DNA from: Viridilinea sp964592425
Lineage (GTDB): Bacteria; Chloroflexota; Chloroflexia; Chloroflexales; Chloroflexaceae
NCBI GenBank assembly: GCA_964592425.1
Contig: CAZQCG010000010.1
Coordinates: 62,001 to 126,000 of the forward strand
DNA: 64,000 bases
Direction of reading: 5' to 3'
Shown in pieces: positions 35,914 to 44,843 of this stretch. Made by a program: the position numbers and the translations under genes. Within the stretch, counting starts at the first letter, position 1. Each line of letters begins with the position of its first letter. The notes beneath the pieces were generated by a model, which saw only the letters and a program-made list of their open reading frames with translations, was not told where the DNA came from and searched no databases.

Positions 35914-37062
35914 CTAACCCGATTTGCCGTTCGAGCCCTTCTCGATCACACTATGCCAGATCATCTGGCCGTCGCTGTAGAGGGTGGCCCGCATCATCTC
36001 GGCCACCAGCGGATCGTTCATCGTCAGGCCGCGCTGGTTGATCAACTCATCGAGCAGCAGCGACAGGGTGCGGGCACGTATTTCGGCCTCGGCGAAACCA
36101 CGCTGGCGCAGTGCGGCTGCGTCGATATGGGCATCCTCATTGGCCCGATTGAGCTTCCACTGGTAGTCGCGGATGCTCTCTCTGATGATCTCAAATTTGA
36201 CGTCGATCTGCTCTAAAACCAGCTTGCGCAGGGGTGGCTGGGCGGCGGCTGGATCGGGCGGCCCTGCTGCTGCCGGCGCGCCGGTTGTAGCTGCCACACC
36301 CGCCGCCGCATCAGCCGCAGTGAGCGTAGCACTACAGGGCAACATCTCAATGCCCCACACCTCCAACTCTTTTTCGAGCCGCCGCTCAATCCGCATGGCC
36401 AGATCCAGCCGTTTTTTGCTCAGCGCAGCCGGATTGCGCTCGACTGGCTCAGGCCAGGTCCAAACCACGTCACGCAGCACATCATCACCCAACTCGCTGA
36501 TCACCCTGGTCATAAAGCCCTTCCAGAGCTGGTGATCGGTGACGCTGAGCTTTTGCTCTTGCTGCAAGGTGCGGAGCACGTCAAGCCGCGAGGAGACTTT
36601 ATGGAAGAAGCGCTTGTACTGGCCATCCCGTAGCCGACAGTAGAGCCGCATCCGCACGCGGTCGATCTGCCCGATCAGAAAGGTGTTGGTGTCGATCTTG
36701 CTAACATCAAACTCGAAGCGAAAGGCATAGATCGGCAGACGGGCCTCAAGACGATGAAGCAGCGGGATCATCAGATATTCGCCTGCACTGACCATACGCA
36801 CTTTGTTGTTCAGGCGATTCCTGATGATCATGACCGAATCGTACTCAACAAGACGCCATCCACCACCATGCTGGTAGAACCAAACCAGGACACCTACACA
36901 CAAGATCACCAACCCAAACAGCAGTAACCAGCCTGTCGGCAGGCTGGGAAAGAGTGCCACGGCGAAGCGCATAGCGATCAGCGGGAGGATCACCAGTGTA
37001 ACAAAGAGCCAGGTCAAGGGCCAGAACATGCGTGGGCGGGGGTTGGGGCTGATCATACTCAT
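35914..37062 (-). CDS. Band-7/SPFH-like membrane protein
   Basis: 382 residues. Two N-terminal hydrophobic helices (about 12-35 and 42-62), then a beta-rich SPFH-like domain (WRLVEYDSVMIIRNRLNNKVRMV and IPLLHRLEARLPIYAF as separate strands), a long helical segment with Lys/Arg/Glu, an Ala/Pro-rich linker (about 248-280) and a helical C-terminus. This resembles stomatin-type scaffolds that form membrane microdomains. ATG 37062 has GGAGG 8 nt upstream; a GTG at 37071 overlaps that site and is less likely. Confidence 0.65.
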   Translation of the reverse strand: MSMISPNPRPRMFWPLTWLFVTLVILPLIAMRFAVALFPSLPTGWLLLFGLVILCVGVLVWFYQHGGGWRLVEYDSVMIIRNRLNNKVRMVSAGEYLMIPLLHRLEARLPIYAFRFEFDVSKIDTNTFLIGQIDRVRMRLYCRLRDGQYKRFFHKVSSRLDVLRTLQQEQKLSVTDHQLWKGFMTRVISELGDDVLRDVVWTWPEPVERNPAALSKKRLDLAMRIERRLEKELEVWGIEMLPCSATLTAADAAAGVAATTGAPAAAGPPDPAAAQPPLRKLVLEQIDVKFEIIRESIRDYQWKLNRANEDAHIDAAALRQRGFAEAEIRARTLSLLLDELINQRGLTMNDPLVAEMMRATLYSDGQMIWHSVIEKGSNGKSG

Positions 37063-37232
37063 CGGCAGCACCTCCGTGACACGACAAGGAGTCGTATTCT
37101 ATTATACCCTCAGCCCTATGTATGTCCATAGATCTAGAGTAGGAGATATAGGCATCCATCCACACTGCCAGATGTGGCATAATTCACGCCGTGCCCAGGC
37201 GAGTGTCGCCTGCTGGTCCAACGGAGGGCCAC

Positions 37233-38846
37233 ATGATTGATCAGGATTTGTTGCAACTGCCCTACACAACCCGCCGCGCCCCCCTGCTGGCAGCCAACGG
37301 GGTCGTCGCCAGCAGCCACCCGCTCGCCTCACAGGCTGGCCTGCAGATACTCCAGGCGGGCGGCAGTGCGATTGATGCGGCCATTGCTGCTGCCGCATGC
37401 CTTACCGTGCTTGAGCCAACCTCGAATGGGCTCGGCGGTGATGGTTTTGCGTTGATCTGGGACGGAACGAAGCTGCATGGGATCAACGGATCCGGGCGTG
37501 CGCCAGCTGCGCTCAGTCGCGAAGCCCTTGAGCGGGCCGGGCACCAGGATCTGCCGACCCATGGCTGGCTGCCGGTCACGGTACCGGGCGTCGTGCAACT
37601 CTGGGGCGATATGCACGCCCGCTTCGGGCAACTGCCCCTGGCGCAGGTGCTTGGCCCGGCGATCAGCTATGCCGAGCAGGGCGCGCCGGTTGCTGCGCTG
37701 GTCAGCCATTTCTGGGCCCAGGGGGTAGCGGCAGCCCAGGCCCGTCAGGGGGCTGCCTTTGCGAGTTTCTTGCCCACCTTTGCGCCCGGCGGGCGCGCCC
37801 CACGCGCCGGTGAACGCTTTGTCGCCCCTGGCCATGCGCGGACCCTGCGCCTGCTGGCCCAGGCTGGCCCGCGCGTCTTCTACGAGGGCGAGATCGCCGC
37901 CGCTATCGCCGCCTTTAGCCAGGCTACTGGCGGTCTACTCAGCGCCGCTGACCTGGCGGCCCATCACTCCGAGTGGGTTGAGCCGATCACGATGGACTAC
38001 GCCGGCTATACGGTTGCCGAGATTCCGCCCAACGGCCAGGGTATCGCCGCCCTGCTCAGCCTGGGCCTGCTCGATGGGCTCGATCTGGCGCGCTACCCGC
38101 GTGACAGCGCCGCGAGCTACCACCTGCAGATCGAGGCAATGAAGCTGGCCTTTGCCGATGTCTTCGCCTATGTTGGCGATCCCGCCCACGCTGAGGTGCC
38201 GGTACGTGCGCTGCTCAACCGTGAGCGCCTGGCCACCCGCCGTGCGCTGATTGGCCCGCACGCTGGCGACTATGGCCCCGCTGAGTTGCCCCGTGGCGGG
38301 ACAGTCTACTTCTGCGCCGCTGACCGCGAGGGGCGCATGGTGAGTATGATCCAGTCCACCTATATGGGCTTCGGCTCAGGAGTAGTGGTGCCCGACTGGG
38401 GCATTGCCCTGCATAATCGTGGCTGCGGCTTTGTGACCACGCCCGGCCATCCCAATACGCTGCTGCCCGGCAAACGGCCCTTCCATACGATCATTCCCGG
38501 CTTTCTACTCAAAGACGGCGCAGCAGTCGGGCCGTTCGGCGTGATGGGGGCCCATATGCAGCCGCAGGGGCACACCCAGGTGATCGTCAATAGCCTCACC
38601 TATGCCATGCAGCCCCAGGCTGCGCTCGACGCCCCCCGCTGGCGTTGGGAGCGCGACGGTAGTGTGCGCCTTGAGCTGGAGACGCCCCGCCCGATCATTG
38701 AGGGTCTGGCCGCCCGCGGCCACCGGGTGCAGGTCGAGGCCGAACTGGGTGGCTTTGGGCGCGGCCAGATCATCTGGCGCCTGGCCAATGGCACCTATGC
38801 CGCCGGTAGCGAAGCCCGCTGTGATGGCCTTGCGGCCGGTTGGTGA
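37233..38846 (+). CDS. ggt: Gamma-glutamyltransferase
   Basis: 537 residues. It cleaves gamma-glutamyl bonds of glutathione and related peptides; precursors self-process. GVVASSHPLASQAGLQILQAG and DAAIAAAACLTVLEPTSNGLGG are diagnostic. The small subunit probably begins at Thr in LPRGGTVYFCAADREG; STYMGFGSGVVVP and HTIIPGFLL follow. No obvious signal peptide, so this member may be cytoplasmic, as in many acylase-like Ggt proteins. GGAGG lies before ATG 37233. Confidence 0.92.
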   Translation: MIDQDLLQLPYTTRRAPLLAANGVVASSHPLASQAGLQILQAGGSAIDAAIAAAACLTVLEPTSNGLGGDGFALIWDGTKLHGINGSGRAPAALSREALERAGHQDLPTHGWLPVTVPGVVQLWGDMHARFGQLPLAQVLGPAISYAEQGAPVAALVSHFWAQGVAAAQARQGAAFASFLPTFAPGGRAPRAGERFVAPGHARTLRLLAQAGPRVFYEGEIAAAIAAFSQATGGLLSAADLAAHHSEWVEPITMDYAGYTVAEIPPNGQGIAALLSLGLLDGLDLARYPRDSAASYHLQIEAMKLAFADVFAYVGDPAHAEVPVRALLNRERLATRRALIGPHAGDYGPAELPRGGTVYFCAADREGRMVSMIQSTYMGFGSGVVVPDWGIALHNRGCGFVTTPGHPNTLLPGKRPFHTIIPGFLLKDGAAVGPFGVMGAHMQPQGHTQVIVNSLTYAMQPQAALDAPRWRWERDGSVRLELETPRPIIEGLAARGHRVQVEAELGGFGRGQIIWRLANGTYAAGSEARCDGLAAGW

Positions 38847-38927
38847 AGCGGCCCCCGCTTGCTCCAGGGGCTGTAACTCGTTAGACTACCCTTGAACCAG
38901 GCTGCACAAGCTACAACGGAGTGATGC

Positions 38928-40451
38928 ATGGCAAGCCTTCCCGTCGCCAAAACCCTCTTTGAACTGCTCACCGCCGGGGCCGATGCGCACCCGGCGCTTG
39001 TCGCGCCTGATGCGCCAGCCCTGAGTTATGGCGACCTGCGGGCGCAGGTGTACGAACTGGCTGGCCAATTGCAGGCCTGCGGGCTCACTCGTGGTTCAAG
39101 AGTGGCGATCAGCATGGGCAATGGCCCGGCGATGGCGATCACCTTCCTGGCTGCCACGACTGCCGCCACCGCGGCCCCACTCAACCCGAAGTATCGCCAG
39201 GAAGAGTTTGCCTTCTACTATGAGGACACCCAGGCCGGAGCACTGATCGTGGCTCCCGGCGAGGGTGAACTTGCCCGGGCGGCCCTGCTGCCGGGGATGC
39301 TGCTGCTCGAAGCGGCGACGGATGCACAGGGCCGGCTTAGCTTGCTACACGATGGCCAGCCCCTGACTGAGACGGCGGGGCAGCCCTCATTTGCCACCCC
39401 CGACGATGTGGCTATGATCCTGCACACCAGCGGCACCACCAGCCGACCCAAACGGGTGCCTATCCGTCATCGCAACCTGGCCACCTCGGCGGCCAACATC
39501 GCCGCGACCTACCAGCTTGGCCCCGCCGATCGCACCCTCTGCGTGATGCCGCTCTTCCACATCCACGGCCTCGTCGCCTCATTGCTCAGCACGCTCGCCA
39601 CCGGTGGCACGGTCATCTGCCCGCCCGGCTTCGACGGCCTCAAATTCTGGGCCTGGGTCAGGCAGTTCCAGCCAACCTGGTACTCGGCCGTGCCGACCAT
39701 GCACCAGATCCTGCTCCAACGCGCCGAACGCCAGGCCGAAGTGATCCGTGCGCATCCCTTCCGCTTCATCCGCTCAAGCAGTGCGCCCCTGCCGCCGGTG
39801 GTGATGGAACGGCTCGAAGCGACCTTCAGTGCGCCAGTACTCGAAAGCTACGGCATGACCGAGGCCAGCCACCAGATGGCCTCGAACCCTCTGCCGCCCG
39901 CCCCACGCAAGCCCGGCTCGGTGGGGCTTGGGGTGGGCGTCGATGTGGCGATTATGGACGAGCATGGGCTCATGTTGCCGCCCGGCACCCGCGGCGAGGT
40001 GGTCGTGCGGGGTGGCAACGTGGTTGACGGCTACGAGCGCAACCCCGAAGCGAATGCCGTCGCCTTTAGCAACGGCTGGTTCCGCACCGGCGACCAGGGC
40101 TACCTGGATGCTGACGGCTACCTCTGCCTGACCGGCCGGCTCAAGGAGTTGATCAACCGGGGCGGCGAAAAGATCTCCCCGCTGGAGATCGATGATGTGC
40201 TGCTGCGCCACCCGGCTGTAGCCGAGGCCCTGAGCTTTGCCGTGCCTCATGCCACCCTGGGCGAAGAGGTGCATGCAGCCGTGGTGCTCAAGGGCGAAGT
40301 GAGTGAGCGCGAATTGCGCGAGCATTGTGCCCGCAGCCTGGCCGAGTTCAAAGTGCCGCGCAAAGTGCATATGCTCGCAGCCCTACCACGCGGTGCCACC
40401 GGCAAACTCCAGCGCATCACGATGGCGCGCACCCTTGGCCTGGCGGAGTAG
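38928..40451 (+). CDS. AMP-dependent acyl-CoA synthetase/ligase
   Basis: 507 residues of the ANL superfamily. P-loop MILHTSGTTSRPKRVPIRH, A5 motif LESYGMTEASHQMA, A7/A8 region WFRTGDQGYLDADGYL then LTGRLKELINRGGEKISP, and catalytic Lys in PRGATGKLQRI near the end. It activates a carboxylate to an acyl-adenylate, then a CoA thioester. The sequence is closest in style to oxalyl-CoA synthetase-type members, but the substrate is not certain. GGAG upstream of ATG 38928. coaA follows 51 nt later; both depend on CoA. Confidence 0.88.
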   Translation: MASLPVAKTLFELLTAGADAHPALVAPDAPALSYGDLRAQVYELAGQLQACGLTRGSRVAISMGNGPAMAITFLAATTAATAAPLNPKYRQEEFAFYYEDTQAGALIVAPGEGELARAALLPGMLLLEAATDAQGRLSLLHDGQPLTETAGQPSFATPDDVAMILHTSGTTSRPKRVPIRHRNLATSAANIAATYQLGPADRTLCVMPLFHIHGLVASLLSTLATGGTVICPPGFDGLKFWAWVRQFQPTWYSAVPTMHQILLQRAERQAEVIRAHPFRFIRSSSAPLPPVVMERLEATFSAPVLESYGMTEASHQMASNPLPPAPRKPGSVGLGVGVDVAIMDEHGLMLPPGTRGEVVVRGGNVVDGYERNPEANAVAFSNGWFRTGDQGYLDADGYLCLTGRLKELINRGGEKISPLEIDDVLLRHPAVAEALSFAVPHATLGEEVHAAVVLKGEVSERELREHCARSLAEFKVPRKVHMLAALPRGATGKLQRITMARTLGLAE

Positions 40452-40502
40452 GCGCAAACACCGGGCGTTCCGCAGCAGCTTTCGTTAGGATCGAGGGAAT
40501 TT

Positions 40503-41462
40503 ATGGTCGCACTGCCGACCGTTGAACGGCACCTAGGCCCCTACCTCAGCTTCTCACGCGCCGAGTGGGCACGCTTGCGGAATGGGGTCAGCTTGCCAAT
40601 CGCTGCCGCCGATCTGGATCACATGGTGAGCCTGAACGATGCAGTCTCGATGGAGGACGTGGCCGACATCTATATGCCGCTCGTGCGCCTGCTCCAACTC
40701 TACTATGACGCCTCCCAACAGCTTTATGCCGTAACCAATGTCTTCCTCGGCGGGCGCTCAACCCGCCGGGTGCCCTATGTGATCGGTATCGCTGGCAGCG
40801 TCGCTGTCGGCAAGAGCAGCACGGCGCGCATCCTCGAAGCCCTGCTGGCCACCCTGCATGATGGCCTCTCGGTGGGTCTGGTGACCACCGACGGCTTTCT
40901 CTACCCCAATCGGGTGCTCCAGGAGCGCAAGATCATGCACCGCAAGGGCTTCCCCGAGAGCTATGATCGGCGACGCCTGCTCCAGTTTATGGCCGATGTA
41001 AAATCGGGCGTTGCCCAGCTCGAGGTGCCAATCTACTCCCACCTGACCTACGATATTATGCCCGACCATGTGCAGGAGATCGACCGGCCCGATATCCTGA
41101 TTGTCGAGGGTCTGAATGTGTTGCAGCGCGGCGGCCGCCTGGCCCACTCACCCCAGATCTTTGTCTCCGATTTCTTCGACTTCTCGATCTATGTGGATGC
41201 CGACGAACGCCACCTGCAGCAGTGGTATATCGAGCGCTTCCTGCGCCTACGCCAGACCTCCTTCCGCGACCCCTCCTCGTACTTCCGGCGCTACACCGAA
41301 CTGAGCACCGAGGAGGCCATCGCTACCGCCCGGCGCATCTGGCGTGAGATCAACTATCTCAATCTCAAGCAGAATATCGAACCTACGCGTGAGCGGGCCG
41401 ACTTGATCCTTGAGAAGGGCGAGCGCCATACACTTGAACAGGTCTACCTGCGTAAATTATAA
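40503..41462 (+). CDS. coaA: Pantothenate kinase, type I
   Basis: 319 residues, full length. P-loop GIAGSVAVGKSSTARILEAL; DGFLYPNRVLQERKIMHRKG, SYDRRRLLQFMADVKSG and LIVEGLNVLQ are all typical. It makes 4'-phosphopantothenate, the first committed step to CoA, and is feedback-inhibited by CoA in known members. panE follows 10 nt after the stop, so pantothenate synthesis and use are coupled here. Confidence 0.96.
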   Translation: MVALPTVERHLGPYLSFSRAEWARLRNGVSLPIAAADLDHMVSLNDAVSMEDVADIYMPLVRLLQLYYDASQQLYAVTNVFLGGRSTRRVPYVIGIAGSVAVGKSSTARILEALLATLHDGLSVGLVTTDGFLYPNRVLQERKIMHRKGFPESYDRRRLLQFMADVKSGVAQLEVPIYSHLTYDIMPDHVQEIDRPDILIVEGLNVLQRGGRLAHSPQIFVSDFFDFSIYVDADERHLQQWYIERFLRLRQTSFRDPSSYFRRYTELSTEEAIATARRIWREINYLNLKQNIEPTRERADLILEKGERHTLEQVYLRKL

Positions 41463-41472
41463 GGAGCCCCCT

Positions 41473-42450
41473 GTGCGGATCTGTATTGTCGGAGCAGGGG
41501 CCATTGGTGGTTACCTCGGGCTGCGCCTGGCCCTGGCCGGGGCCGAGGTGAGCCTGATCGCCCGTGGGGCCCACCTCGAGGCGATCGTCCGCGACGGACT
41601 GGCCCTGGAACATGCCGACGGCTCGCGCGAAGTCGCCCGGCCCGTCCTCGCCACACCCGATCTGGCCGAACCAGGGCCACAGGACTATGTGATCGTCGCC
41701 GTAAAGGCCCAGTCATTGGCGGCCCTGGCCAGGCCGATGCAGGCCCTCTACGGCCCTGAGACTGCCGTGGTCTACGCGCAGAACGGCATCCCCTGGTGGT
41801 ATTTTCTGCGCCACGGCGGCCCCTACGAGGGCCGCCCGATTGAGGCGGTCGATCCGGGTGGCCTGATCGCGGCAGCTACCCCGATCGAGCGGGTACTTGG
41901 CTGTGTGGTCTATCCTGCGGCGGCAATTGTCCGTCCCGGCGTGATCCGCCATATCGAAGGGAACCGCTTCACCCTGGGCGAGCCCGACGGCAGCAAGAGC
42001 GAACGGGCGACCCGTCTTTCACGTTTGATGACCACAGCCGGCCTGCGCGCCCCGGTACGCCCCGACATCCGCAACGAACTCTGGCTAAAACTGTGGGGGA
42101 ACCTCTCGATCAACCCCCTCAGCGCCCTCAGCCGGGCCACCGTCGACCTGATTGTGGGCGACCCGCTGATGCGCCGCCTGCTCGCCGCAATGATGGCTGA
42201 GGCTCAAGTCGTCGCCGAGCAGCTGGGGGTGCGCTTCCCCGTGCCTATCGAGCGGCGCATCAGTATGGCCGAGGAGATCGGGGCCCACCGCACCTCGATG
42301 TTGCAGGATATTGAGGCCGGGCGATCCACCGAGATCGACGCCCTGGTGGGGGCAGTGGTTGAACTGGGACGCCTGACCAACACGCCAACGCCCCATCTCG
42401 ATACGGTCTATGCCGCCGTCAAGCTACTTGAGCGCGTCGTGGCTCGCTAG
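41473..42450 (+). CDS. panE: 2-dehydropantoate 2-reductase
   Basis: 325 residues. Rossmann start RICIVGAGAIGGYLGLRLALAG (GxGxxG), then VAVKAQS and the Lys region ELWLKLWGNLSINPLSAL; HRTSMLQDIEAGRSTEID is a family hallmark. It reduces ketopantoate to pantoate with NADPH. Start GTG 41473 chosen because AAGGAG lies 6 nt upstream. It is operonic with coaA. MITE-like copy B1 begins 17 nt after the stop. Confidence 0.94.
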   Translation: MRICIVGAGAIGGYLGLRLALAGAEVSLIARGAHLEAIVRDGLALEHADGSREVARPVLATPDLAEPGPQDYVIVAVKAQSLAALARPMQALYGPETAVVYAQNGIPWWYFLRHGGPYEGRPIEAVDPGGLIAAATPIERVLGCVVYPAAAIVRPGVIRHIEGNRFTLGEPDGSKSERATRLSRLMTTAGLRAPVRPDIRNELWLKLWGNLSINPLSALSRATVDLIVGDPLMRRLLAAMMAEAQVVAEQLGVRFPVPIERRISMAEEIGAHRTSMLQDIEAGRSTEIDALVGAVVELGRLTNTPTPHLDTVYAAVKLLERVVAR

Positions 42451-42467
42451 CTGAGCGTGCGTAAAAT

Positions 42468-42612
42468 CAGGGCTGATGCAAAGTCCGAACGAGAACGCGG
42501 ATCGCGCTGATCTGACGGATTGACGCGGAGCTTTTTGCGGCAGCGCAGCGCGAATCTGTTCCATCTGCGGTATCCGCGTGCGATTGCCTGAGGCGACTTT
42601 GCATCAGCCCTG
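42468..42612. mobile_element. MITE-like element, family B copy 1
   Basis: 145 bp with perfect 18-bp terminal inverted repeats CAGGGCTGATGCAAAGTC and a perfect 10-bp target duplication TGCGTAAAAT (42458-42467 and 42613-42622). It differs from copy 2 (43868-44012) at one base. No gene inside. Inserted between panE and tRNA-Arg. Confidence 0.93.
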
Positions 42613-42673
42613 TGCGTAAAATTTGCACAGATGACAGGTTCATGGTATACTCGCTGTGTGCGAGAGTCTTCAC

Positions 42674-42750
42674 GACCCCGTAGCTCAGTGGATTAGAGCG
42701 TTTCCCTGCGGAGGAAAAGGCCGCGCGTTCGAGTCGCGCCGGGGTCGCCA
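42674..42750 (+). tRNA. tRNA-Arg, anticodon GCG
   Basis: 77 nt with encoded CCA. Acceptor stem GACCCCG/CGGGGTC (all 7 pairs), D-arm GCTC/GAGC, anticodon stem TTTCC/GGAAA with loop CTGCGGA (anticodon GCG at 42708-42710), T-arm GCGCG/CGCGC with loop TTCGAGT, discriminator G. It reads CGC and CGU codons; most bacteria instead use an ACG anticodon edited to inosine. A palindromic terminator follows. Confidence 0.93.
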
Positions 42751-42752
42751 CT

Positions 42753-42780
42753 ATGCGATGGAGCAATTGCTCCATCGCAT
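42753..42780. terminator. 28-bp perfect palindrome after tRNA-Arg
   Basis: ATGCGATGGAGCAA and its exact complement, 14-bp arms with no spacer, between the tRNA and the convergent dehydratase gene. Likely a bidirectional terminator or processing signal; the T-run is poor. Confidence 0.6.
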
Positions 42781-42788
42781 TCTTGTGT

Positions 42789-43748
42789 TCACCAGAGCTC
42801 GCGTAGCAGGCTCGGGTCAAGATTGCCGCCGCAGAGGATGACCCCCACGCGACGACATTCCGGTGGCAGCAGGCCAGCCAGCACCGCTGCCGGCCCAACT
42901 GCGCCGGTTGGTTCAAGCACCAGCTTCAGGCGCAGCAGTATGAAGCGTAGAGCTTCAAGTACCTGGGCGTCGGAGACAACCAGCACCTGCTCGACGTGGC
43001 GCTTGATGATCGGGAAGGTGAGTTGGCCGGGCGCAGTGGTGCGAATGCCGTCAGCAATCGTAGCAGGCGGGGCAATCGTCAGACGCACGCCAGCAGCCAG
43101 AGACTGGCGCACATCGTCGGCACCTTCGGTCTCGACCCCGAAGATGCGGATGGCCGGGTTCAGAGCTTTGGCCGCCACCGCACAGCCGCCGATCAATCCG
43201 CCGCCGCCAACCGGAACGACCAGCGCATCAAGCTCGGCTACCTGCTCCAGCAACTCCAGGGCTGCCGTACCCTGGCCAGCAATGATCTGCGGGTGATCAT
43301 AGGGCGGCACAATGGTCATACCGCGCTCTTCGGCAATTGCACGGGCAAAGGTGTCGCGGTCAACCGTTGCCCGTGCAAAGATCTGCACCTCGGCACCATA
43401 ACCACGAGTAGCCGCCAGCTTCACCGGCGGGGCATCGTCAGGCATACAGATCACTGCGGGCACACCCAGCAGGCGCGCCGCCAGGGCCACCCCCTGGGCA
43501 TGGTTGCCGCTGCTGAAGGCCACCACCCCCCGGCGACGGGTCGCCTCATCGAGGCCACTCAGTGTATTGTAGGCCCCGCGAAACTTGAACGAGCCGCTGC
43601 GCTGCAAGTTCTCGCATTTGAGAAAGAGCTCGCGCCCAGCCAGGGCATTCAGAGTCCGGCTGGTCTGCACAGGCGTCCGGTGGGCCACGCCCGCCAGCCG
43701 TAGCGTTGCGGCACGGACATCATCAGAGCTGATCACCAGTGGTTCCAT
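42789..43748 (-). CDS. Threonine/serine dehydratase-like PLP enzyme
   Basis: 319 residues, fold-type II PLP enzyme. The Schiff-base Lys is in RSGSFKFRGAYN; the phosphate loop is VPVGGGGLIGG; SSGNHAQGVA is also typical. It deaminates threonine and/or serine to 2-oxo acids; the short length without a C-terminal ACT domain fits the catabolic or serine-racemase-like branch rather than the isoleucine-regulated IlvA. ATG 43748 by homology. It lies between the two family B elements. Confidence 0.88.
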   Translation of the reverse strand: MEPLVISSDDVRAATLRLAGVAHRTPVQTSRTLNALAGRELFLKCENLQRSGSFKFRGAYNTLSGLDEATRRRGVVAFSSGNHAQGVALAARLLGVPAVICMPDDAPPVKLAATRGYGAEVQIFARATVDRDTFARAIAEERGMTIVPPYDHPQIIAGQGTAALELLEQVAELDALVVPVGGGGLIGGCAVAAKALNPAIRIFGVETEGADDVRQSLAAGVRLTIAPPATIADGIRTTAPGQLTFPIIKRHVEQVLVVSDAQVLEALRFILLRLKLVLEPTGAVGPAAVLAGLLPPECRRVGVILCGGNLDPSLLRELW

Positions 43749-43796
43749 AGAACACTCCCATCCACTTCGCGCACAGCACCGGGAGGCAACATGGCT

Positions 43797-43842
43797 ATCC
43801 ACCACGCGCAGGTCGGCTCAACCTTTCTGAGAGCCGCTGTAG
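43797..43842. repeat. 46-bp dispersed repeat, copy 1
   Basis: Matches 55354-55399 at 44 of 46 positions (core ACGCGCAGGTCGGCTCAACC). Located between the dehydratase start and element B2. No coding frame is shared by context, so it is a non-coding repeat of unknown kind. Confidence 0.8.
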
Positions 43843-43867
43843 CGGGTTGCTTTGCCGGGCCGGAGGC

Positions 43868-44012
43868 CAGGGCTGATGCAAAGTCCGAACGAGAACGCGG
43901 ATCGCGCTGATCTGACGGATTGACGCGGAGCTTTTTGCGGCAGCGCAGCGCGAATCTGTTCCATCTGCGGTATCCGCGTGCCATTGCCTGAGGCGACTTT
44001 GCATCAGCCCTG
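43868..44012. mobile_element. MITE-like element, family B copy 2
   Basis: 145 bp, same 18-bp perfect terminal inverted repeats as copy 1 and one base different from it (C for G in the CCGCGTGC segment near the right end). Flanked by GGCCGGAGGC (43858-43867) and GGCCGGATGC (44013-44022), a 10-bp target duplication with one change. Direct orientation relative to copy 1. Confidence 0.92.
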
Positions 44013-44044
44013 GGCCGGATGCTAGCCCAGCGAGGAGACTATAT

Positions 44045-44050
44045 TATAAT
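44045..44050 (+). promoter_or_regulatory. -10 element upstream of the PH-like membrane protein gene
   Basis: Perfect TATAAT, 41 nt before the ATG. Element B2 ends 33 nt upstream, so the -35 region is near but not inside the insertion. Confidence 0.45.
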
Positions 44051-44090
44051 AGGCTATCAGCCGGAATCTCTCTGCCAGTGAGCCAGCCCT

Positions 44091-44588
44091 ATGCAGATCG
44101 CCTTTGAAAGTGCCCTGACCCGCCAGGAGTTTGTGCGCCACGCGCTGAGCCGCCACTTCCGCCGGCCGATGTTCTACATCTTTGCTTTTGTTGCGGCCGT
44201 GCTAACCGCCTATGCCTTTATGAGCGAGACGGCCCCGGCGATCCTTTACCTGGCGGCCTGGTTACCGCTGCTGATCTATGCCGTCACCGGCTGGATCAGC
44301 CTCTCCCGCCAGAGCCGTGATAACCAACTGTCGATCTACCAGACGACGCTCTACACGTTTAGTCAGCGCGGGATCGAACTGAACTCGCGCCAGGGGCGCA
44401 GTACGATCAGATGGCCCGAGATCCAGAACTGGCGTAAGGTGATTGGGATCTATGAGCTAGTGCTGACCAATGGGCAAGTGATGGTGATCGCCCAGCGTGC
44501 CGTGCCGCCACGCCAACTAAAGAGCTTTGAGGATCTGCTCAAGCAACAGATTCAGCCGAAGCCAGAGAGCGGGATCTTCGATAAATGA
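44091..44588 (+). CDS. Membrane protein with YcxB-like/PH-like C-terminal domain
   Basis: 165 residues. Short cytoplasmic start, two hydrophobic helices (about 26-44 and 50-70), then a beta-rich domain (LYTFSQRGIELNSRQGRSTIR, WPEIQNWRKVIGIYELVL) as in YcxB-like proteins. Function unknown. Third protein in this window with a helix pair plus PH-type domain. Confidence 0.65.
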   Translation: MQIAFESALTRQEFVRHALSRHFRRPMFYIFAFVAAVLTAYAFMSETAPAILYLAAWLPLLIYAVTGWISLSRQSRDNQLSIYQTTLYTFSQRGIELNSRQGRSTIRWPEIQNWRKVIGIYELVLTNGQVMVIAQRAVPPRQLKSFEDLLKQQIQPKPESGIFDK

Positions 44589-44714
44589 AAGCGATACGGT
44601 CTTCGCGTATGCGTGGCCCTTATTCGTGAACAGCACGGGGGCGGCAACTGGCCCGGCTGCAGGGCGGGACGCCCACGGGTCCAGGGTGCAGAAGCCAGGG
44701 CCTGGGGCTAAACC

Positions 44715-44840
44715 CAATACTTTGCAAATAAGGATGGATGCATGGCTGAGAAAACCTGTCAGGTGCGGCCACGGAATGCATCAGAATGCGAACGATCATG
44801 GCTGGCCGCACCTGACAGGTTTCTTATTTGAAAGGTATTG
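44715..44840. mobile_element. MITE-like element, family A copy 2
   Basis: 126 bp. Ends CAATACTTTGCAAATAAG and the complement of CAATACCTTTCAAATAAG; inner inverted repeat AAACCTGTCAGGTGCGGCC. Perfect 10-bp target duplication GGGCTAAACC (44705-44714 and 44841-44850). The right copy of the duplication holds the stop codon of the aldehyde oxidoreductase gene, so the insertion left that protein intact. The rest of 44589-44714 shows nothing else. Confidence 0.93.
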
Positions 44841-44843
44841 GGG

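Noticed and set aside
44589..44714. Gene between the PH-like protein and element A2
   Set aside because: No frame with coding character or ribosome site.
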